From: G963677185 sp963677185
Lineage (GTDB): Bacteria > Bacillota > Syntrophomonadia > Syntrophomonadales > Syntrophomonadaceae
Assembly: GCA_963677185.1 (NCBI GenBank)
Contig: OY781889.1
Span: 744,001 to 808,000 of the forward strand
Reading direction: 5' to 3'
Length of the DNA stretch: 64,000 bases
A program made the translations under genes and the position numbers. Of the stretch, positions 26,401 through 36,996 are shown piece by piece. The notes below the pieces were generated by a model. The model saw nothing but the letters and a program-made list of their open reading frames with translations. It did not search any database and was not told where the DNA came from. Each line of letters opens with the position of its first letter. Within the stretch, counting starts at the first letter, position 1.

Positions 26401-28719
26401 TTGCTGATATCCAAATTAGAAAATATAAGAGCCCTGGTCTCACTGGTCCTGGTCTGCGCGCTGCTAACCATGATCTGCCCGGTATCAGCACTGGCTATGC
26501 CTGTATTAAGCAGCCTGCCCAGTCTGCTAACCGAAAGCAATCTAGACGGAGCCACTCTGAATCTGGTCTTGACTGCGGCTGATGGCGACTTCAGCGTGGT
26601 CACAGCCAGCACCGCCGCTTTTGCGCTCCACAACGCACCAGCCACAACCATAATCAGCTCGGCTACTATTAATACTGTAAGCTCGGCCACCCTGGTGCTT
26701 GATTATGACGGGACGGTTTTTTCCAACGACATTGACAATTTCAGCGTTACAATTGACCATTCCCTTCTGGTAACCGGAGCAACGCTGACCAGTTCGACTA
26801 TTAGCATACAATCCGACCACGCTCCTCCAGAGCTTCATATCAGCTCTGCCAGCCCGCTGCAGGAACCCACCCTGGATGGTTCCACCATAAGCCTGGCGCT
26901 GGAGCATGCCCAATTTAAAGACACCACCCTTTCCCGGAGCAATTTTACCTTTAATAATGCTCCTCCAGGAGTCAGCGTCGCCGGAGTAGTCTTTTCCACC
27001 GTGACCAGCGCCTCTTTAATAATCGACTACGATGGAACGGATTTCTATAATGATTACAACAATTTTACAGTTACCATAGCCGCTTCAGAGATGCTGGGCG
27101 GAGCTGCGGTTACCAGCAATACCCTGGGCATAGCGGCGGATTCCAGCGCTGACAACGCCAATCTTTCTGCCCTTATGATTGACGGAACCTCGGTTGCGAG
27201 TTTTTCCGCCTCAACCACCGCTTATAACCACATCCTCGCGGCAGGCGCAAGCACTATACCGGTCGTTTCTGCCACAACACAGGATCCCAATGCCTCCGCC
27301 GCGATATCCCAGGCTACGAGCATTAACGGTTTACAAGCAGAGCGCACCGCCACAGTGACAGTAACGGCTCAAGACGGGCTTACTCAAAAAACCTATACAG
27401 TGACATATTCCCGTTCGCCGGCGCTGATTTCTACAATTCCCGCCAATGCTGAAACCAATGTTAACGAAAATGCAGTCTACAGCCGGGCTATAAACGGACA
27501 GACCTATTATTTCCTGCAAGCGATATTCAGCGATCCTGACGGCAGCCTGCAAGCATCAGGGGCTTTCATTGATTTGCTTCGCAGTTCCATAGTCTATGCC
27601 GATGGCGGCAGCCGTTATTCGCTCATTGACCGCGACCTTCTATCATATGTTTCCTCTTTGGAAGATCCGCAGGCCTTCATCGCCCAGTACCTGTTCGTCA
27701 GCGGAAGCGGAACCAAAACGCTGTATATACCGATTCGCAAGCTGGGTTCCAATGTTAAATACATCGCAGAATTGAACCCCGGACTGGTGGAATATCCCGA
27801 CGGCGCTTCCAGTCAGGCGGCAACCTGGTATTTTACCACTATGTCTGTGCCGAGTTTAAGCACGGTCTCCATGGGTTCGGTTGCCGAAGAATATGACGAA
27901 AGCGAACCCATCATCTTGAATGGCTCAAATTTCAATGATAATATTAGCGTTTATTTCAATGAAACCGCCGCTTACAAGGTTAAGGTGAAAACGAGCTCCA
28001 GCGGGCAAAAATACCTGGAGGTATTCCTGCCCCGGGGAAGCCGGCATCTGGAACCTGGCATATATACTATTAAAATCAAAAACGGCACTGATCATGAAGC
28101 CACTATCCTGGGAAGCTTCTGCGTGGTAGCCGCATCAGACGTGCCAGCCCCGGCCCATGGCGAACGAGTGATCGACGAAGATTCTCTGGGTACCCTGGTC
28201 GAAAAAACCGCCAACAGCGAAAGCATTCTTGAGCTGGCATCTTCTCTCTGTTCTTCCTATGACCTTGACATTGATCTGGACGCCTTGATGGGCAGCGAAG
28301 TGCTGACCCGCACCATCGAGTTTCCTGCCAACGGCCGGGTTCAGATTTCATACTTGAAAACATACTCAAAGTGGGCTAATGTGGCGCTATATGGTCTTAC
28401 TTCCAATACCTCCGGGACCGGCAGTAAGGCCAGGATTACTCTGGGGAGAATTCCTTATAACCAGGCAGCCTCGTTGCGCTCCAGATTAAGCCAGTACACA
28501 ATAAAATCCGACTTTTTTGAAATTGGCGGTCAGCTTTACCGGGTCAATTCAGCAGAGATCCACCTGCCCTATCGTCTTTCAGACGGTTCCAGGCTGAAGC
28601 TGCTGCGTTACGACACTGCCAGCCGTAATTTTAAAGAAATGAGTGCCACTGTGGATACTTCCAGCGGCATTATTATTGCTGGCAACGTCCAGCCCGGAAT
28701 TTTTGTCGCGGTTGAATAG
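26401..28719 (+). CDS. Secreted cadherin-like surface protein
   Basis: 772 residues from TTG at 26401, chosen because GAAGGAG lies about ten bases upstream; an ATG at 26368 has no site. Signal peptide at residues 6-35. Two similar beta domains follow (about 45-145 and 155-250; each contains VLDYDGT or IIDYDGT and NFSVTI/NFTVTI), then a cadherin-like beta-sandwich (NANLSALMIDGTS to KTYTVTYS). An Ig-like domain of about 120 residues, an IPT-like stretch (ESEPIILNGSNFNDN) and a C-terminal domain complete it. There is no LPxTG or SLH motif. It sits 12 bases upstream of the giant IPT/TIG gene. Confidence 0.78.
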   Translation: MLISKLENIRALVSLVLVCALLTMICPVSALAMPVLSSLPSLLTESNLDGATLNLVLTAADGDFSVVTASTAAFALHNAPATTIISSATINTVSSATLVLDYDGTVFSNDIDNFSVTIDHSLLVTGATLTSSTISIQSDHAPPELHISSASPLQEPTLDGSTISLALEHAQFKDTTLSRSNFTFNNAPPGVSVAGVVFSTVTSASLIIDYDGTDFYNDYNNFTVTIAASEMLGGAAVTSNTLGIAADSSADNANLSALMIDGTSVASFSASTTAYNHILAAGASTIPVVSATTQDPNASAAISQATSINGLQAERTATVTVTAQDGLTQKTYTVTYSRSPALISTIPANAETNVNENAVYSRAINGQTYYFLQAIFSDPDGSLQASGAFIDLLRSSIVYADGGSRYSLIDRDLLSYVSSLEDPQAFIAQYLFVSGSGTKTLYIPIRKLGSNVKYIAELNPGLVEYPDGASSQAATWYFTTMSVPSLSTVSMGSVAEEYDESEPIILNGSNFNDNISVYFNETAAYKVKVKTSSSGQKYLEVFLPRGSRHLEPGIYTIKIKNGTDHEATILGSFCVVAASDVPAPAHGERVIDEDSLGTLVEKTANSESILELASSLCSSYDLDIDLDALMGSEVLTRTIEFPANGRVQISYLKTYSKWANVALYGLTSNTSGTGSKARITLGRIPYNQAASLRSRLSQYTIKSDFFEIGGQLYRVNSAEIHLPYRLSDGSRLKLLRYDTASRNFKEMSATVDTSSGIIIAGNVQPGIFVAVE

Positions 28720-28731
28720 GGGGATACAGTT

Positions 28732-31700
28732 ATGATGATTAAGAAACGCAAATCCTTTATCGTTCTGGTTATGCTGGCATTTATATTTAACATGCTGCCG
28801 GTACTGACTCCGCCGGCTCTGGCGGCTGACAACTCGGTAACCATACGCAATACCTATACCAATTTCCAGCGTAACAGCAAGACTATCACCATAGAGGATA
28901 ACGACATATTCCCCTACAGCGGCGTTGGTCTTTCCCTGGAAACCTGGTCCTACGGCTGGAAAGACATCGCCAATCCCACGGTCATTGCAAAAAAGATTGT
29001 CCAGTCTACCCTGGACAAGAGCTGGAACCTGCAAACGGCCATGGTAACCGGCACTGTGGGTGGAAATGACCATTATATTCAATATAGCGGCATTAATGAA
29101 AACGGCATTCCGGAAATAACCTCTGTGGAAACTCCACTGGTGGGCATCGACGACTCCATTATTCTTAACGGACCAACCAATATCGGAGTAATAAGCGGCA
29201 GCGGATTTAAAATAATGGTCGGCTCGGTTGAGGCTTCAGTAATTTCGGCCAGCACCAGCCAGATAACCATCGCGCCAAAGGATGCAGGCTCCCAGTTCCC
29301 GGTAGGAGTGCAGGATATTGTAATCACCCTGACCAGTGAACATCTTAATACCATTAACGAAGCCGGTGCTCCCGGCTTTTATAACCTGGATGTCATGTTC
29401 ATCTACCAGGCGGCTGTACGGGTGGTGGGATCGCTCAACCTGGACGGCATGACCATGTTCCCAACCATGGGCGAAACCGGCAGCACTGTGGAGTTCAGGC
29501 GCTCCACTCTGAACGTGTACGATGTCTATTTTATCGAGGATCTTAATGATCCAAGCCTTTATAAGGCAGCTAACAAGGTTGCCGATGCCAATTACCAGCT
29601 GACATCCTATCCCACCGAAGACGATGTGGTAACCATAAAGGTGCCCACCGGCCTCTCCCCCGGCCCTTACTGGGTGGTATTCACCAATGACGATTCCCTG
29701 ACCCAGGGCATCAATGCCCGATATATATACGGTTATCCTGATCAACCGTTTACGGTTATCCAGGTCAGCCAGCAGCCCAGCATTTCCAACGTGGACCCGC
29801 GCAAATCACCGTCACAAACGGAAACCACGGTGACCGTCAGCGGCTATTTCTTTTCCAAGCACAATATTCCCGGCCTGACCGTGGATCCTAATAATATGGT
29901 ATTTACCCCGGCCGATGGCATTCTGGATTACGGGCCGGGAACCCTGACCATTGGCAGCACCAATTATTCTGTGCGCGTCAAACGCAAGTTCGAGGTCATA
30001 ATCGGCAATATCCTGCCATTTGCAGGCACCGGCTTCAGTTTCGATCGCAATGATCCCAATGCGGCTGAAACATTCACAGTCAATACTGTTCCTTTCGCGC
30101 TGGATCATGAAGAGATCCATGATGTCTCGGTACGAATGACAACCACCATCACGCCCGTCGCCGCTCCCAATTTCAACGGCACCTTGCTCAAGGAAGTCGT
30201 AAAGCCGGCCTATTACACCTATTCCGCTGCGACCGAGATTCCCGATGTCGCCGATGTGAGTCCTGAAGTAATTCCGATTGAAGGCACTCCCGGTAATATG
30301 TACCTGGACAGCTCCATGCAGGAGCTCTTGTTCGCCATCAACGGAGATAATTTCCTGGTCACCCGTTACATGGACGCCGGCAACGAAGTTATTCATTATC
30401 CGGTCGTAACGATAGGAAATCAAATCATCAATCCCAATCCCGGGGCTCTGCCCACTGAGTACAAACCCACCAGCTTCGTGGTATTGAATGACAAAACTCC
30501 GGTAACCGGACTGCCCGGCAACGAAATCGGGGACCGCATCTTAATAAAGCTGAAGGCAGGCCCGCCCACATTGGGCCCGCCATTATCCGGCGGGTTTCCG
30601 GTGCCTTCACCGGACAGCCGCAATATCGAGATTCGCAATCCCATACGCTCCAGCGCCGCCATGTCCGTGGCCTATAATTTTGACAATGTTATTCAGTTCC
30701 TGGAGATAAGCACTAACGACTTTCCGGTTATCAGCACCGTAACGCCCAGCATCGTGGATGTGGCCGGTGGCGAGAAAGTGGTTATCGCTGGCAGCAATTT
30801 CCGTACTGGCGCCAAAGTCACCATCGACGGCCTGGAAGTCAGCGGCATTACCATTAAGGGCGACAATTCCGAAATCAGCTTTAACGCTCCTGCAGGCCGG
30901 CAAGGCACTACCCAGCTGCAGGTCATCAATCCCAATAACGGGGGCATAGCCACCGCCCCGTTCACCTACACTCAAGGCTATTCCCAGCCCAAGCTGACTT
31001 CAATTGATCCGGACCGGGGCACTACCAATACCAGCGTCATAGCCACTGGCAGCAATTTTATCAAGCCAGATCCCACGGTGTCGGTAACTGATCCGGTTGC
31101 CATTCCTGAGCAGAGCATACTCTACCGCCTGATCGGCACCCGCATATTGATGGACGGACATGATATCAACAGTTATAACTATGTCAGCGGAGAGATTCAG
31201 CTCCAGCCTTACCAGGGAGCGAATCTCAGCCAGAATGTTTTCGTCACCGATTCCAGCGGCGTAATCAGCCTGGGTTCAGGATTCAACAGCGTAATATTCT
31301 GGGATACGGCTGGTTCCAAATTTTATCGGCTTAGCCGGGATATTCATGACAATCCGGTTCTGGACGACGGCCTGGGAAGCAGCTACACGATTACCTATAA
31401 CGGCGCCAGTTACGTGGCCAGCTCCAGCGGCGGGAGCGTTCCCCTGACTCAACCGTTCAAGGGACGCGTGGTTATCGACGGCACTCTGACCCTGGATGCC
31501 TATACCGCCTACACGATTGAAAATATCGGGGGTGTGGACAGAATCACCGGCAACCGGGCGCAGGTTCTGAATAACAGCACCATTCAATTCACAGTTCCAT
31601 TGCTGCTAAATTCACCCTGGACCGGCGACGGCTTGTACGATGTCGGAGTGGAAAATCCCGATACCCGCAAGGCGACTCTGACCGATGCTTTTCAGTATTA

Positions 31701-34700
31701 TTCCTCCAGCCGGATCATACCGCTGGTTTCCGATGTGGTTCCTGACCAGGGTCCCAATACCGGCAGCAACCTGGTGGTACTGACCAGCCCCGATTCGGGA
31801 GACCCTAACACGGGTTTTGTAAACACCGGAACCAATAAAACCCGGCTCTGGATAGGCAACCAGGAGGTGGCATCAAGTAATATCACCATCAGCCCCAACG
31901 GCAAATCTCTAACCTTTAAAATGCCCGCCTATAACGGCGATATAAAAGCCCTGGGAACCGACCGGCTGACCGTGCCTATCAACCTGGTCAACCCGGATGG
32001 AGCCAGTTTCTCCATTAATTATGACAACCCTATTACGGTGATCAGGGTAGCCGGTTCCAAGAGCCTGAGGGGATACACCTATGTAATCCCCAGCAGCCAC
32101 CCGGTAATAGACAGCATCATGCCCACCAAGGGCCCGGCCAGCGGCGCTACTGTGATTGACATCTTTGGCAGCGATTTCCGTGACTATGAACCTTTTACAG
32201 ATGAAAACGGAAACGGCCGCTATGATAAACTTCCCGCTCCCGGCGAGCCTTATACCGACCTGGACGGCAACCTTGAGTATACGCCTGAAGCCCCCCGGGA
32301 CGCAGGCAACAAAACTACCAGCCAGTATGACGAACAATACCAGGTTCTAACATCAGTGCTTCTTCCCCAGGTATATTTCGGCCTGTCTCAGGCCGAAATC
32401 ATCGACTGCAACGCCGGCTGGATACAGGTGGTCATTCCCCCTGGCAGCGGCAGCCAGGATGTCTGCGTCGTAAACAACGATTCCGGCATATCCAACAAAG
32501 TAAAATATGAATATGTAAGCAGCAAGCCTACGATAAAAAGCGTCAGTCCCAACGTAGGCGACAAAAAGGGCGGAACCGAAGTGGAAATAGCCGGCACCCA
32601 ATTCCAGCAGGGGCCTATCAGCGTTATGATAGATCAGCTTGCACCCAGCGGCCTCAATCTAGTCGATCCGCGCACCATGGCCCTGGTCAGGGTCGGAACC
32701 CTCACTAACCGCAGCCTGCCTGCTGAAGACGCCAATTCCGGCCGCATTCAATCCGGTATAGCATCAGTGAGCCTGGATGGAGGTCTAACTGCCCGCTACA
32801 ACGCCAATACTAAAAAGCTCGAAGTAGCCATACTGAACGAAGGGGTCAGCTATTCCTATGAATATGGCTGGGATGGCAGTGAAAGCGTTTATATCGACAC
32901 CCAGGACCTGACTTCCAGCGGAGGGCTGCGCTTCCCTTACGAGCAGCTGATCAACTTTGAAATTGGCAGCAACCGTTTGCTGGTTGATGCTGGTTATGCT
33001 GCCAGCGTCACCTATAACAACAGCAGCGACCTGATTGTCAGAATGCCATACTACTTCGCCGTCGGTTCGGTACCCCTGACAGTTATTAATCCGGACGGGG
33101 GCAAGGCCAGCAGTACTTTCAGCTACACCAATCCCTCCAGCCACCCGTCCATAATAAATGTAACCAAGGACGGCAAGGAACCGATCACTGTGCAGGAAAG
33201 CATTAACGGAACCATGACCACCGTTAAAGAGATAAAGGTCAGTTACAAAGGCGGCAATACTATAACCGTTCTGGGAACGGACTTCCGGGAAAATGCCACC
33301 ATTCAGATTGGCACTGTCAAGACCATCGCCACGGCTGATATCACTTATGACCTGCCCGGTAAAATGAGCTTCGAGATGCCTTCCATACCGGAAAGCGAAG
33401 TTGGCAACCTGCACCGCGTCCTGGTCATCAACGAGGACGGCGGCTCGGCAGCGTCTGACAAGCTTAACCCGCCTATCTACATTAAAATAATCAAAGGTGA
33501 AACCGCTCCTAAAATCGATACGGTCACGCCGGAACAGGGGCCGGCCGCGGGCAGCACCAAGGTCACTATAACTGGCACCGACTTCCGCGATGGTCTTTCG
33601 GTAACATTTGGCGGCCTTCCCGCCACCAATGTTATTGTGGTCGATTACAAAACCGTAACCTGCTTGACTCCGGCCCACGCTCCGGGAACGGTTGACGTTA
33701 AGATCGAGAACCCCGATGGCGAGCTTTCAGATCCCACCGGGGAATTCACCTATCTCAGCAATCCCAAGGTCACCAAGGTGGTGAATGCCAGCGATCCGAC
33801 CGAGAGCCAGGTTATTAAAACCCTGGATATCAACGGCGGCCAGACGATTAAGATTAAAGGGGTCGGATTCATGGACGGAGCCAGAGTTGTTTTCGCTCCT
33901 GAAGTAACACCGGTAACCGATGCCACCAACACAGGAACCAATATAATATACATCGACGGCCAGCCTTACACTCTCGATGCTGGAACCGATGGAACCGACA
34001 CCAAGTTCATAGATGAAGAAACCCTGACTGTGAAAACGCCACCCGGCAAACTGGACAGCAAAGGCTTGATGGTGGTTAATCCCGATAATGGCGCCAGCAA
34101 TGTCTATGTGGATATAACCTATACCTTGCCCCAGATCGAGAGCCCGCTTAATGTCAAGGCGGAACTGGTTCATGACAGTTATTATGATACCGACCGCTAT
34201 ATCAAGGTTCACTGGGACGCAGTCGATAAGTCCAAAGGCTATGAAATCTACGTGGTTGCCGATGACCAGAAGGAATTTATAGGCACTACCACCCAGACCT
34301 CATTCCTGTATAAAGATCTGGAACCCAATACCCGCTACAAATTTGTAGTCACAGCGGTGTGGGATTATTCCTCATCCCCTCCTTCAGCCGAGAGCAACTC
34401 GGTCAAGACCGGTGACACCGTGGGCAATCCCGATCTGGATTCTGGCCTTAATGAAACGACCACCAGCACCCTGGTTGGCGATACTGCAACCATCACCATT
34501 GGCACCAGCGATTATAAGAAAACCGGCAATAACCGCTTTGATCTGACCAGCGGCACTCTGTCCGGGGCGAAAAAAGTTGTGGTGGTGATTCCTTCCGGCG
34601 TAATAAGCCGTACTGATGCGCCTGACGTAGAAATCATCGCTAATGACTTTGATTTGACATTTAACCCTTCGGCATTTTACGTCGAAGCTATTAAACAGGA

Positions 34701-35040
34701 GCCCAACCGAAAAGATGCTGGAGTGCGCTTCAGTATAGCGCCTCAAACCGGAATCAGCCAGGACGCAACCAAGTCCCTGTGCACTCCCATTAACCTGGAG
34801 GCCAAGGTCTTCATCGGACAGACCAATACAAAAACGGATACATTGCTGAAAAACCTCAGCCTGGGCATGGATTATGACAGCAGCCTGCTTTCATCCAGGA
34901 GGCTGAAAAATCCCAGCCTGTATAAGTTTAACAGCTCGTCTAAAAGCTGGGAAACTGCGGCGGCCTGGAGAAACCTGGACCCGTTCAAGCAGGTACGAAT
35001 CAGCCAGATGGGTACTTATTCCATTCTTGGCAGCCGTTGA
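28732..35040 (+). CDS. Giant secreted IPT/TIG-repeat surface protein
   Basis: 2102 residues. Signal peptide (residues 1-32, ending PPALAA). At least eight IPT/TIG immunoglobulin-like repeats, recognisable by openings such as ISTVTPSIVDVAGGEKVVI (about 665), LTSIDPDRGTTNTSV (760), IDSIMPTKGPASGAT (1125), IKSVSPNVGDKKGGTEVEI (1265) and IDTVTPEQGPAAGSTKVTI (1590). An EF-hand-like loop DENGNGRYD sits near residue 1158. A fibronectin type III domain (about 1800-1895) and a C-terminal beta domain of about 200 residues follow. No anchoring motif is seen. Probably a long adhesin or S-layer-associated fibre. It is co-oriented with three other secreted genes. Long antisense frames are shadows of its biased codon use. 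Confidence 0.85.
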   Translation: MMIKKRKSFIVLVMLAFIFNMLPVLTPPALAADNSVTIRNTYTNFQRNSKTITIEDNDIFPYSGVGLSLETWSYGWKDIANPTVIAKKIVQSTLDKSWNLQTAMVTGTVGGNDHYIQYSGINENGIPEITSVETPLVGIDDSIILNGPTNIGVISGSGFKIMVGSVEASVISASTSQITIAPKDAGSQFPVGVQDIVITLTSEHLNTINEAGAPGFYNLDVMFIYQAAVRVVGSLNLDGMTMFPTMGETGSTVEFRRSTLNVYDVYFIEDLNDPSLYKAANKVADANYQLTSYPTEDDVVTIKVPTGLSPGPYWVVFTNDDSLTQGINARYIYGYPDQPFTVIQVSQQPSISNVDPRKSPSQTETTVTVSGYFFSKHNIPGLTVDPNNMVFTPADGILDYGPGTLTIGSTNYSVRVKRKFEVIIGNILPFAGTGFSFDRNDPNAAETFTVNTVPFALDHEEIHDVSVRMTTTITPVAAPNFNGTLLKEVVKPAYYTYSAATEIPDVADVSPEVIPIEGTPGNMYLDSSMQELLFAINGDNFLVTRYMDAGNEVIHYPVVTIGNQIINPNPGALPTEYKPTSFVVLNDKTPVTGLPGNEIGDRILIKLKAGPPTLGPPLSGGFPVPSPDSRNIEIRNPIRSSAAMSVAYNFDNVIQFLEISTNDFPVISTVTPSIVDVAGGEKVVIAGSNFRTGAKVTIDGLEVSGITIKGDNSEISFNAPAGRQGTTQLQVINPNNGGIATAPFTYTQGYSQPKLTSIDPDRGTTNTSVIATGSNFIKPDPTVSVTDPVAIPEQSILYRLIGTRILMDGHDINSYNYVSGEIQLQPYQGANLSQNVFVTDSSGVISLGSGFNSVIFWDTAGSKFYRLSRDIHDNPVLDDGLGSSYTITYNGASYVASSSGGSVPLTQPFKGRVVIDGTLTLDAYTAYTIENIGGVDRITGNRAQVLNNSTIQFTVPLLLNSPWTGDGLYDVGVENPDTRKATLTDAFQYYSSSRIIPLVSDVVPDQGPNTGSNLVVLTSPDSGDPNTGFVNTGTNKTRLWIGNQEVASSNITISPNGKSLTFKMPAYNGDIKALGTDRLTVPINLVNPDGASFSINYDNPITVIRVAGSKSLRGYTYVIPSSHPVIDSIMPTKGPASGATVIDIFGSDFRDYEPFTDENGNGRYDKLPAPGEPYTDLDGNLEYTPEAPRDAGNKTTSQYDEQYQVLTSVLLPQVYFGLSQAEIIDCNAGWIQVVIPPGSGSQDVCVVNNDSGISNKVKYEYVSSKPTIKSVSPNVGDKKGGTEVEIAGTQFQQGPISVMIDQLAPSGLNLVDPRTMALVRVGTLTNRSLPAEDANSGRIQSGIASVSLDGGLTARYNANTKKLEVAILNEGVSYSYEYGWDGSESVYIDTQDLTSSGGLRFPYEQLINFEIGSNRLLVDAGYAASVTYNNSSDLIVRMPYYFAVGSVPLTVINPDGGKASSTFSYTNPSSHPSIINVTKDGKEPITVQESINGTMTTVKEIKVSYKGGNTITVLGTDFRENATIQIGTVKTIATADITYDLPGKMSFEMPSIPESEVGNLHRVLVINEDGGSAASDKLNPPIYIKIIKGETAPKIDTVTPEQGPAAGSTKVTITGTDFRDGLSVTFGGLPATNVIVVDYKTVTCLTPAHAPGTVDVKIENPDGELSDPTGEFTYLSNPKVTKVVNASDPTESQVIKTLDINGGQTIKIKGVGFMDGARVVFAPEVTPVTDATNTGTNIIYIDGQPYTLDAGTDGTDTKFIDEETLTVKTPPGKLDSKGLMVVNPDNGASNVYVDITYTLPQIESPLNVKAELVHDSYYDTDRYIKVHWDAVDKSKGYEIYVVADDQKEFIGTTTQTSFLYKDLEPNTRYKFVVTAVWDYSSSPPSAESNSVKTGDTVGNPDLDSGLNETTTSTLVGDTATITIGTSDYKKTGNNRFDLTSGTLSGAKKVVVVIPSGVISRTDAPDVEIIANDFDLTFNPSAFYVEAIKQEPNRKDAGVRFSIAPQTGISQDATKSLCTPINLEAKVFIGQTNTKTDTLLKNLSLGMDYDSSLLSSRRLKNPSLYKFNSSSKSWETAAAWRNLDPFKQVRISQMGTYSILGSR

Positions 35041-35087
35041 TAAAAGCTTGAACAAAATTATATTTCGAACACTGGAGGTATTGTCCC

Positions 35088-36860
35088 ATGAAGCGAATTC
35101 CAGCCTTGATTCTGGCTGCGGTCTTTTTATGCAGCTGGTTTGCCATGCCGATATATGCCGATCCGCTCGGTGCTGGAGCCGTGGAAGGCTACTTCAAGAG
35201 CGCCAGGCTTATTGAAGGCGTCACCCTGGTCGAGCTGGAGGATTACTCGGGCAATACCATCCGCCTGCAGCTTGCAGAAGGAGCCGAACTCAGCATCGAC
35301 CAGCGCAAAACCGCCATATCGTCATTTAAGAACAATATGGAAATATATGCGGAAATGGACGGCGACGAAATCACTCTGCTGGAAGGGTATTCAACTGTTA
35401 ATCCAGGATATGTCGCTCCCGGAGCCCGCCAGCGGCAGGGGGTTATAACCGTAATTGAACGCGATCAGCTGCAGATAACCCTGGACAAGGGACAAACCCT
35501 TACCTGTTTTACGGGCCCGGGAACACTGGTAACCAAATACGGAACCCAGTCAAGCTTGAGCGATATGGTCGTTGGAGACCACGTAAAGCTTTATTTTGAC
35601 GAAGCTGATGCCACTTCCTGCGTAATTTTTGATGCCAACACCCTGGCAGAATACAGCATCGTTACCCGCATTGAAGTCATGAACGAAAGCGGCCAGATAG
35701 CCGACGTTTTTAAGGGCGAATTGGTCAGCGTCGATAGGATAAAGCCGCTCCTGACATTTAAGGACGTCAAGGTGCTTAAAAATGGTATCTGGAGCGATTA
35801 CCAGTCCAGCCTGCAGATGACTTACAACGAAGACAATCCCATTTACCTGGGCGGGCAGGAAATTTCGGCACGCAATCTGAAATATTACGCCGGCAAGGAT
35901 GTTTTCTGGGCCAACCGCGCTGTTCTGGCTAATAGCACCCTTTCTAACCACGATACTATTGAAAAAATGGTAATTAAGGGCCAGTATTCCATGGTGTTTA
36001 CAGATAAGATCGAAGATATCAACTGGTACAACACCAGTTTCGAGCTGGCCAGCAATCAAAATATCCTGTTCCATCCCGGTTCAATCATCCTTAAGGACGG
36101 CCGTATGCAAAGCAGCTCCGCGCTAGCCCTCGGGCAGGACGTCATGGTAGTGGCTGACGGCAACAACGGCGCATATTCGGCTGCTGTCATAATAATTCTC
36201 AATGACTCCGTACCGGCCAATAACAGCAGCCTGCGCATGATATATGACGGCAAGCTGGTCATGGCGGCCGAAAATCAGATTATACTCTCCGATTATTACT
36301 GGCTAAAAGACAACGAGTGGCTCTCATTTACCGAAGAAAAACCCTTCTTCTATGATGAAGAGACCGCCATATATGTTTACGATTCGGTTAAGGGCAAGCT
36401 GGTCGCCCTGGATGCCGACGAGTTTGTGGCGGGCAATTACGCCGTCAACGAAGACAGCAGCTACGCCGAGGATAACAACCTTAAAGACTATTATGCTTAT
36501 GTATATGCGGACGGGGATCGCGCAGTGGCGATAATGCTGCAGCCGAACCTGGATACCCTGCTGGTGCAGCGGATTACGACCGCCCGTCTGAGCCAGGTGG
36601 AAAACCATGCCACACTGGGCTGGCGATTCCTTCTGAAAGATTCCGCTGACTGGAGCGTCCGTCAGGGCCAGTGGATAAGCCGCACCGGCGAACTCAATGT
36701 TACTTTGAACAAGGCCTTGATAATAAAGAACAACCGGATTATCACCAGCGACGAGCTGAAAAGCAATCTGAATGGCAGCCTGGCTTCCGGCTTGAAGCTG
36801 AACGACCGCTTGTACATCGTACGCAACGATATTGAAGCCCGCATCATTCTGGTTCGATAA
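35088..36860 (+). CDS. Secreted beta-rich protein of unknown function
   Basis: 590 residues. Signal peptide (1-24, cleavage after IYA). The body alternates short strands and turns and seems to contain repeated OB-like units, for example VEGYFKSARLIEGVTLVELED, GVITVIERDQLQITLDKGQTL and FKGELVSVDRIKPLLTFKDV. No cysteine pair, catalytic motif or anchor is apparent. ATG at 35088 follows GGAGG. It lies 47 bases after the giant gene and 136 before the SLH gene, so it is probably a component or organiser of the same surface layer; this is inference from position only. Confidence 0.7.
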   Translation: MKRIPALILAAVFLCSWFAMPIYADPLGAGAVEGYFKSARLIEGVTLVELEDYSGNTIRLQLAEGAELSIDQRKTAISSFKNNMEIYAEMDGDEITLLEGYSTVNPGYVAPGARQRQGVITVIERDQLQITLDKGQTLTCFTGPGTLVTKYGTQSSLSDMVVGDHVKLYFDEADATSCVIFDANTLAEYSIVTRIEVMNESGQIADVFKGELVSVDRIKPLLTFKDVKVLKNGIWSDYQSSLQMTYNEDNPIYLGGQEISARNLKYYAGKDVFWANRAVLANSTLSNHDTIEKMVIKGQYSMVFTDKIEDINWYNTSFELASNQNILFHPGSIILKDGRMQSSSALALGQDVMVVADGNNGAYSAAVIIILNDSVPANNSSLRMIYDGKLVMAAENQIILSDYYWLKDNEWLSFTEEKPFFYDEETAIYVYDSVKGKLVALDADEFVAGNYAVNEDSSYAEDNNLKDYYAYVYADGDRAVAIMLQPNLDTLLVQRITTARLSQVENHATLGWRFLLKDSADWSVRQGQWISRTGELNVTLNKALIIKNNRIITSDELKSNLNGSLASGLKLNDRLYIVRNDIEARIILVR

Positions 36861-36875
36861 TATATAAAGGTAAAG

Positions 36876-36996
36876 AGGTAACTAGGAAATCATCGGGGAC
36901 TGTCCCTGTGATTCCAGGGGCGAACCTGGTGTTCGGCCAAACAAGGGCGGAAAGCTTATACGGATGATGCAAGACGGTAACAAGGAGAATAATCGC
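36876..36996 (+). promoter_or_regulatory. Structured 5' leader before the SLH gene
   Basis: A closing helix ATCATC (36889-36894) with GATGAT (36963-36968) would enclose about 70 bases. Inside, CCAGG (36914-36918) pairs with CCTGG (36925-36929) around GGCGAA, and GGG/CCC just before it could form another arm, followed by GGCCAAACAAGGGCGGAAAGC. The layout, a multi-branched junction ending 28 bases before the start codon, suggests a regulatory RNA. I could not match it to a known riboswitch class. Confidence 0.35.

Noticed and set aside
32785..33678. Long antisense frames in the giant IPT/TIG gene
   Set aside because: They arise from biased codon use in the sense gene and have no ribosome-binding sites or recognisable domains.
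36905..36940. ATTCCAGGGGCGAACCTGG, resembling the P3 hairpin of cobalamin riboswitches
   Set aside because: No CCCGCxACTGT or B12-box follows within the leader, so only a generic hairpin is claimed.
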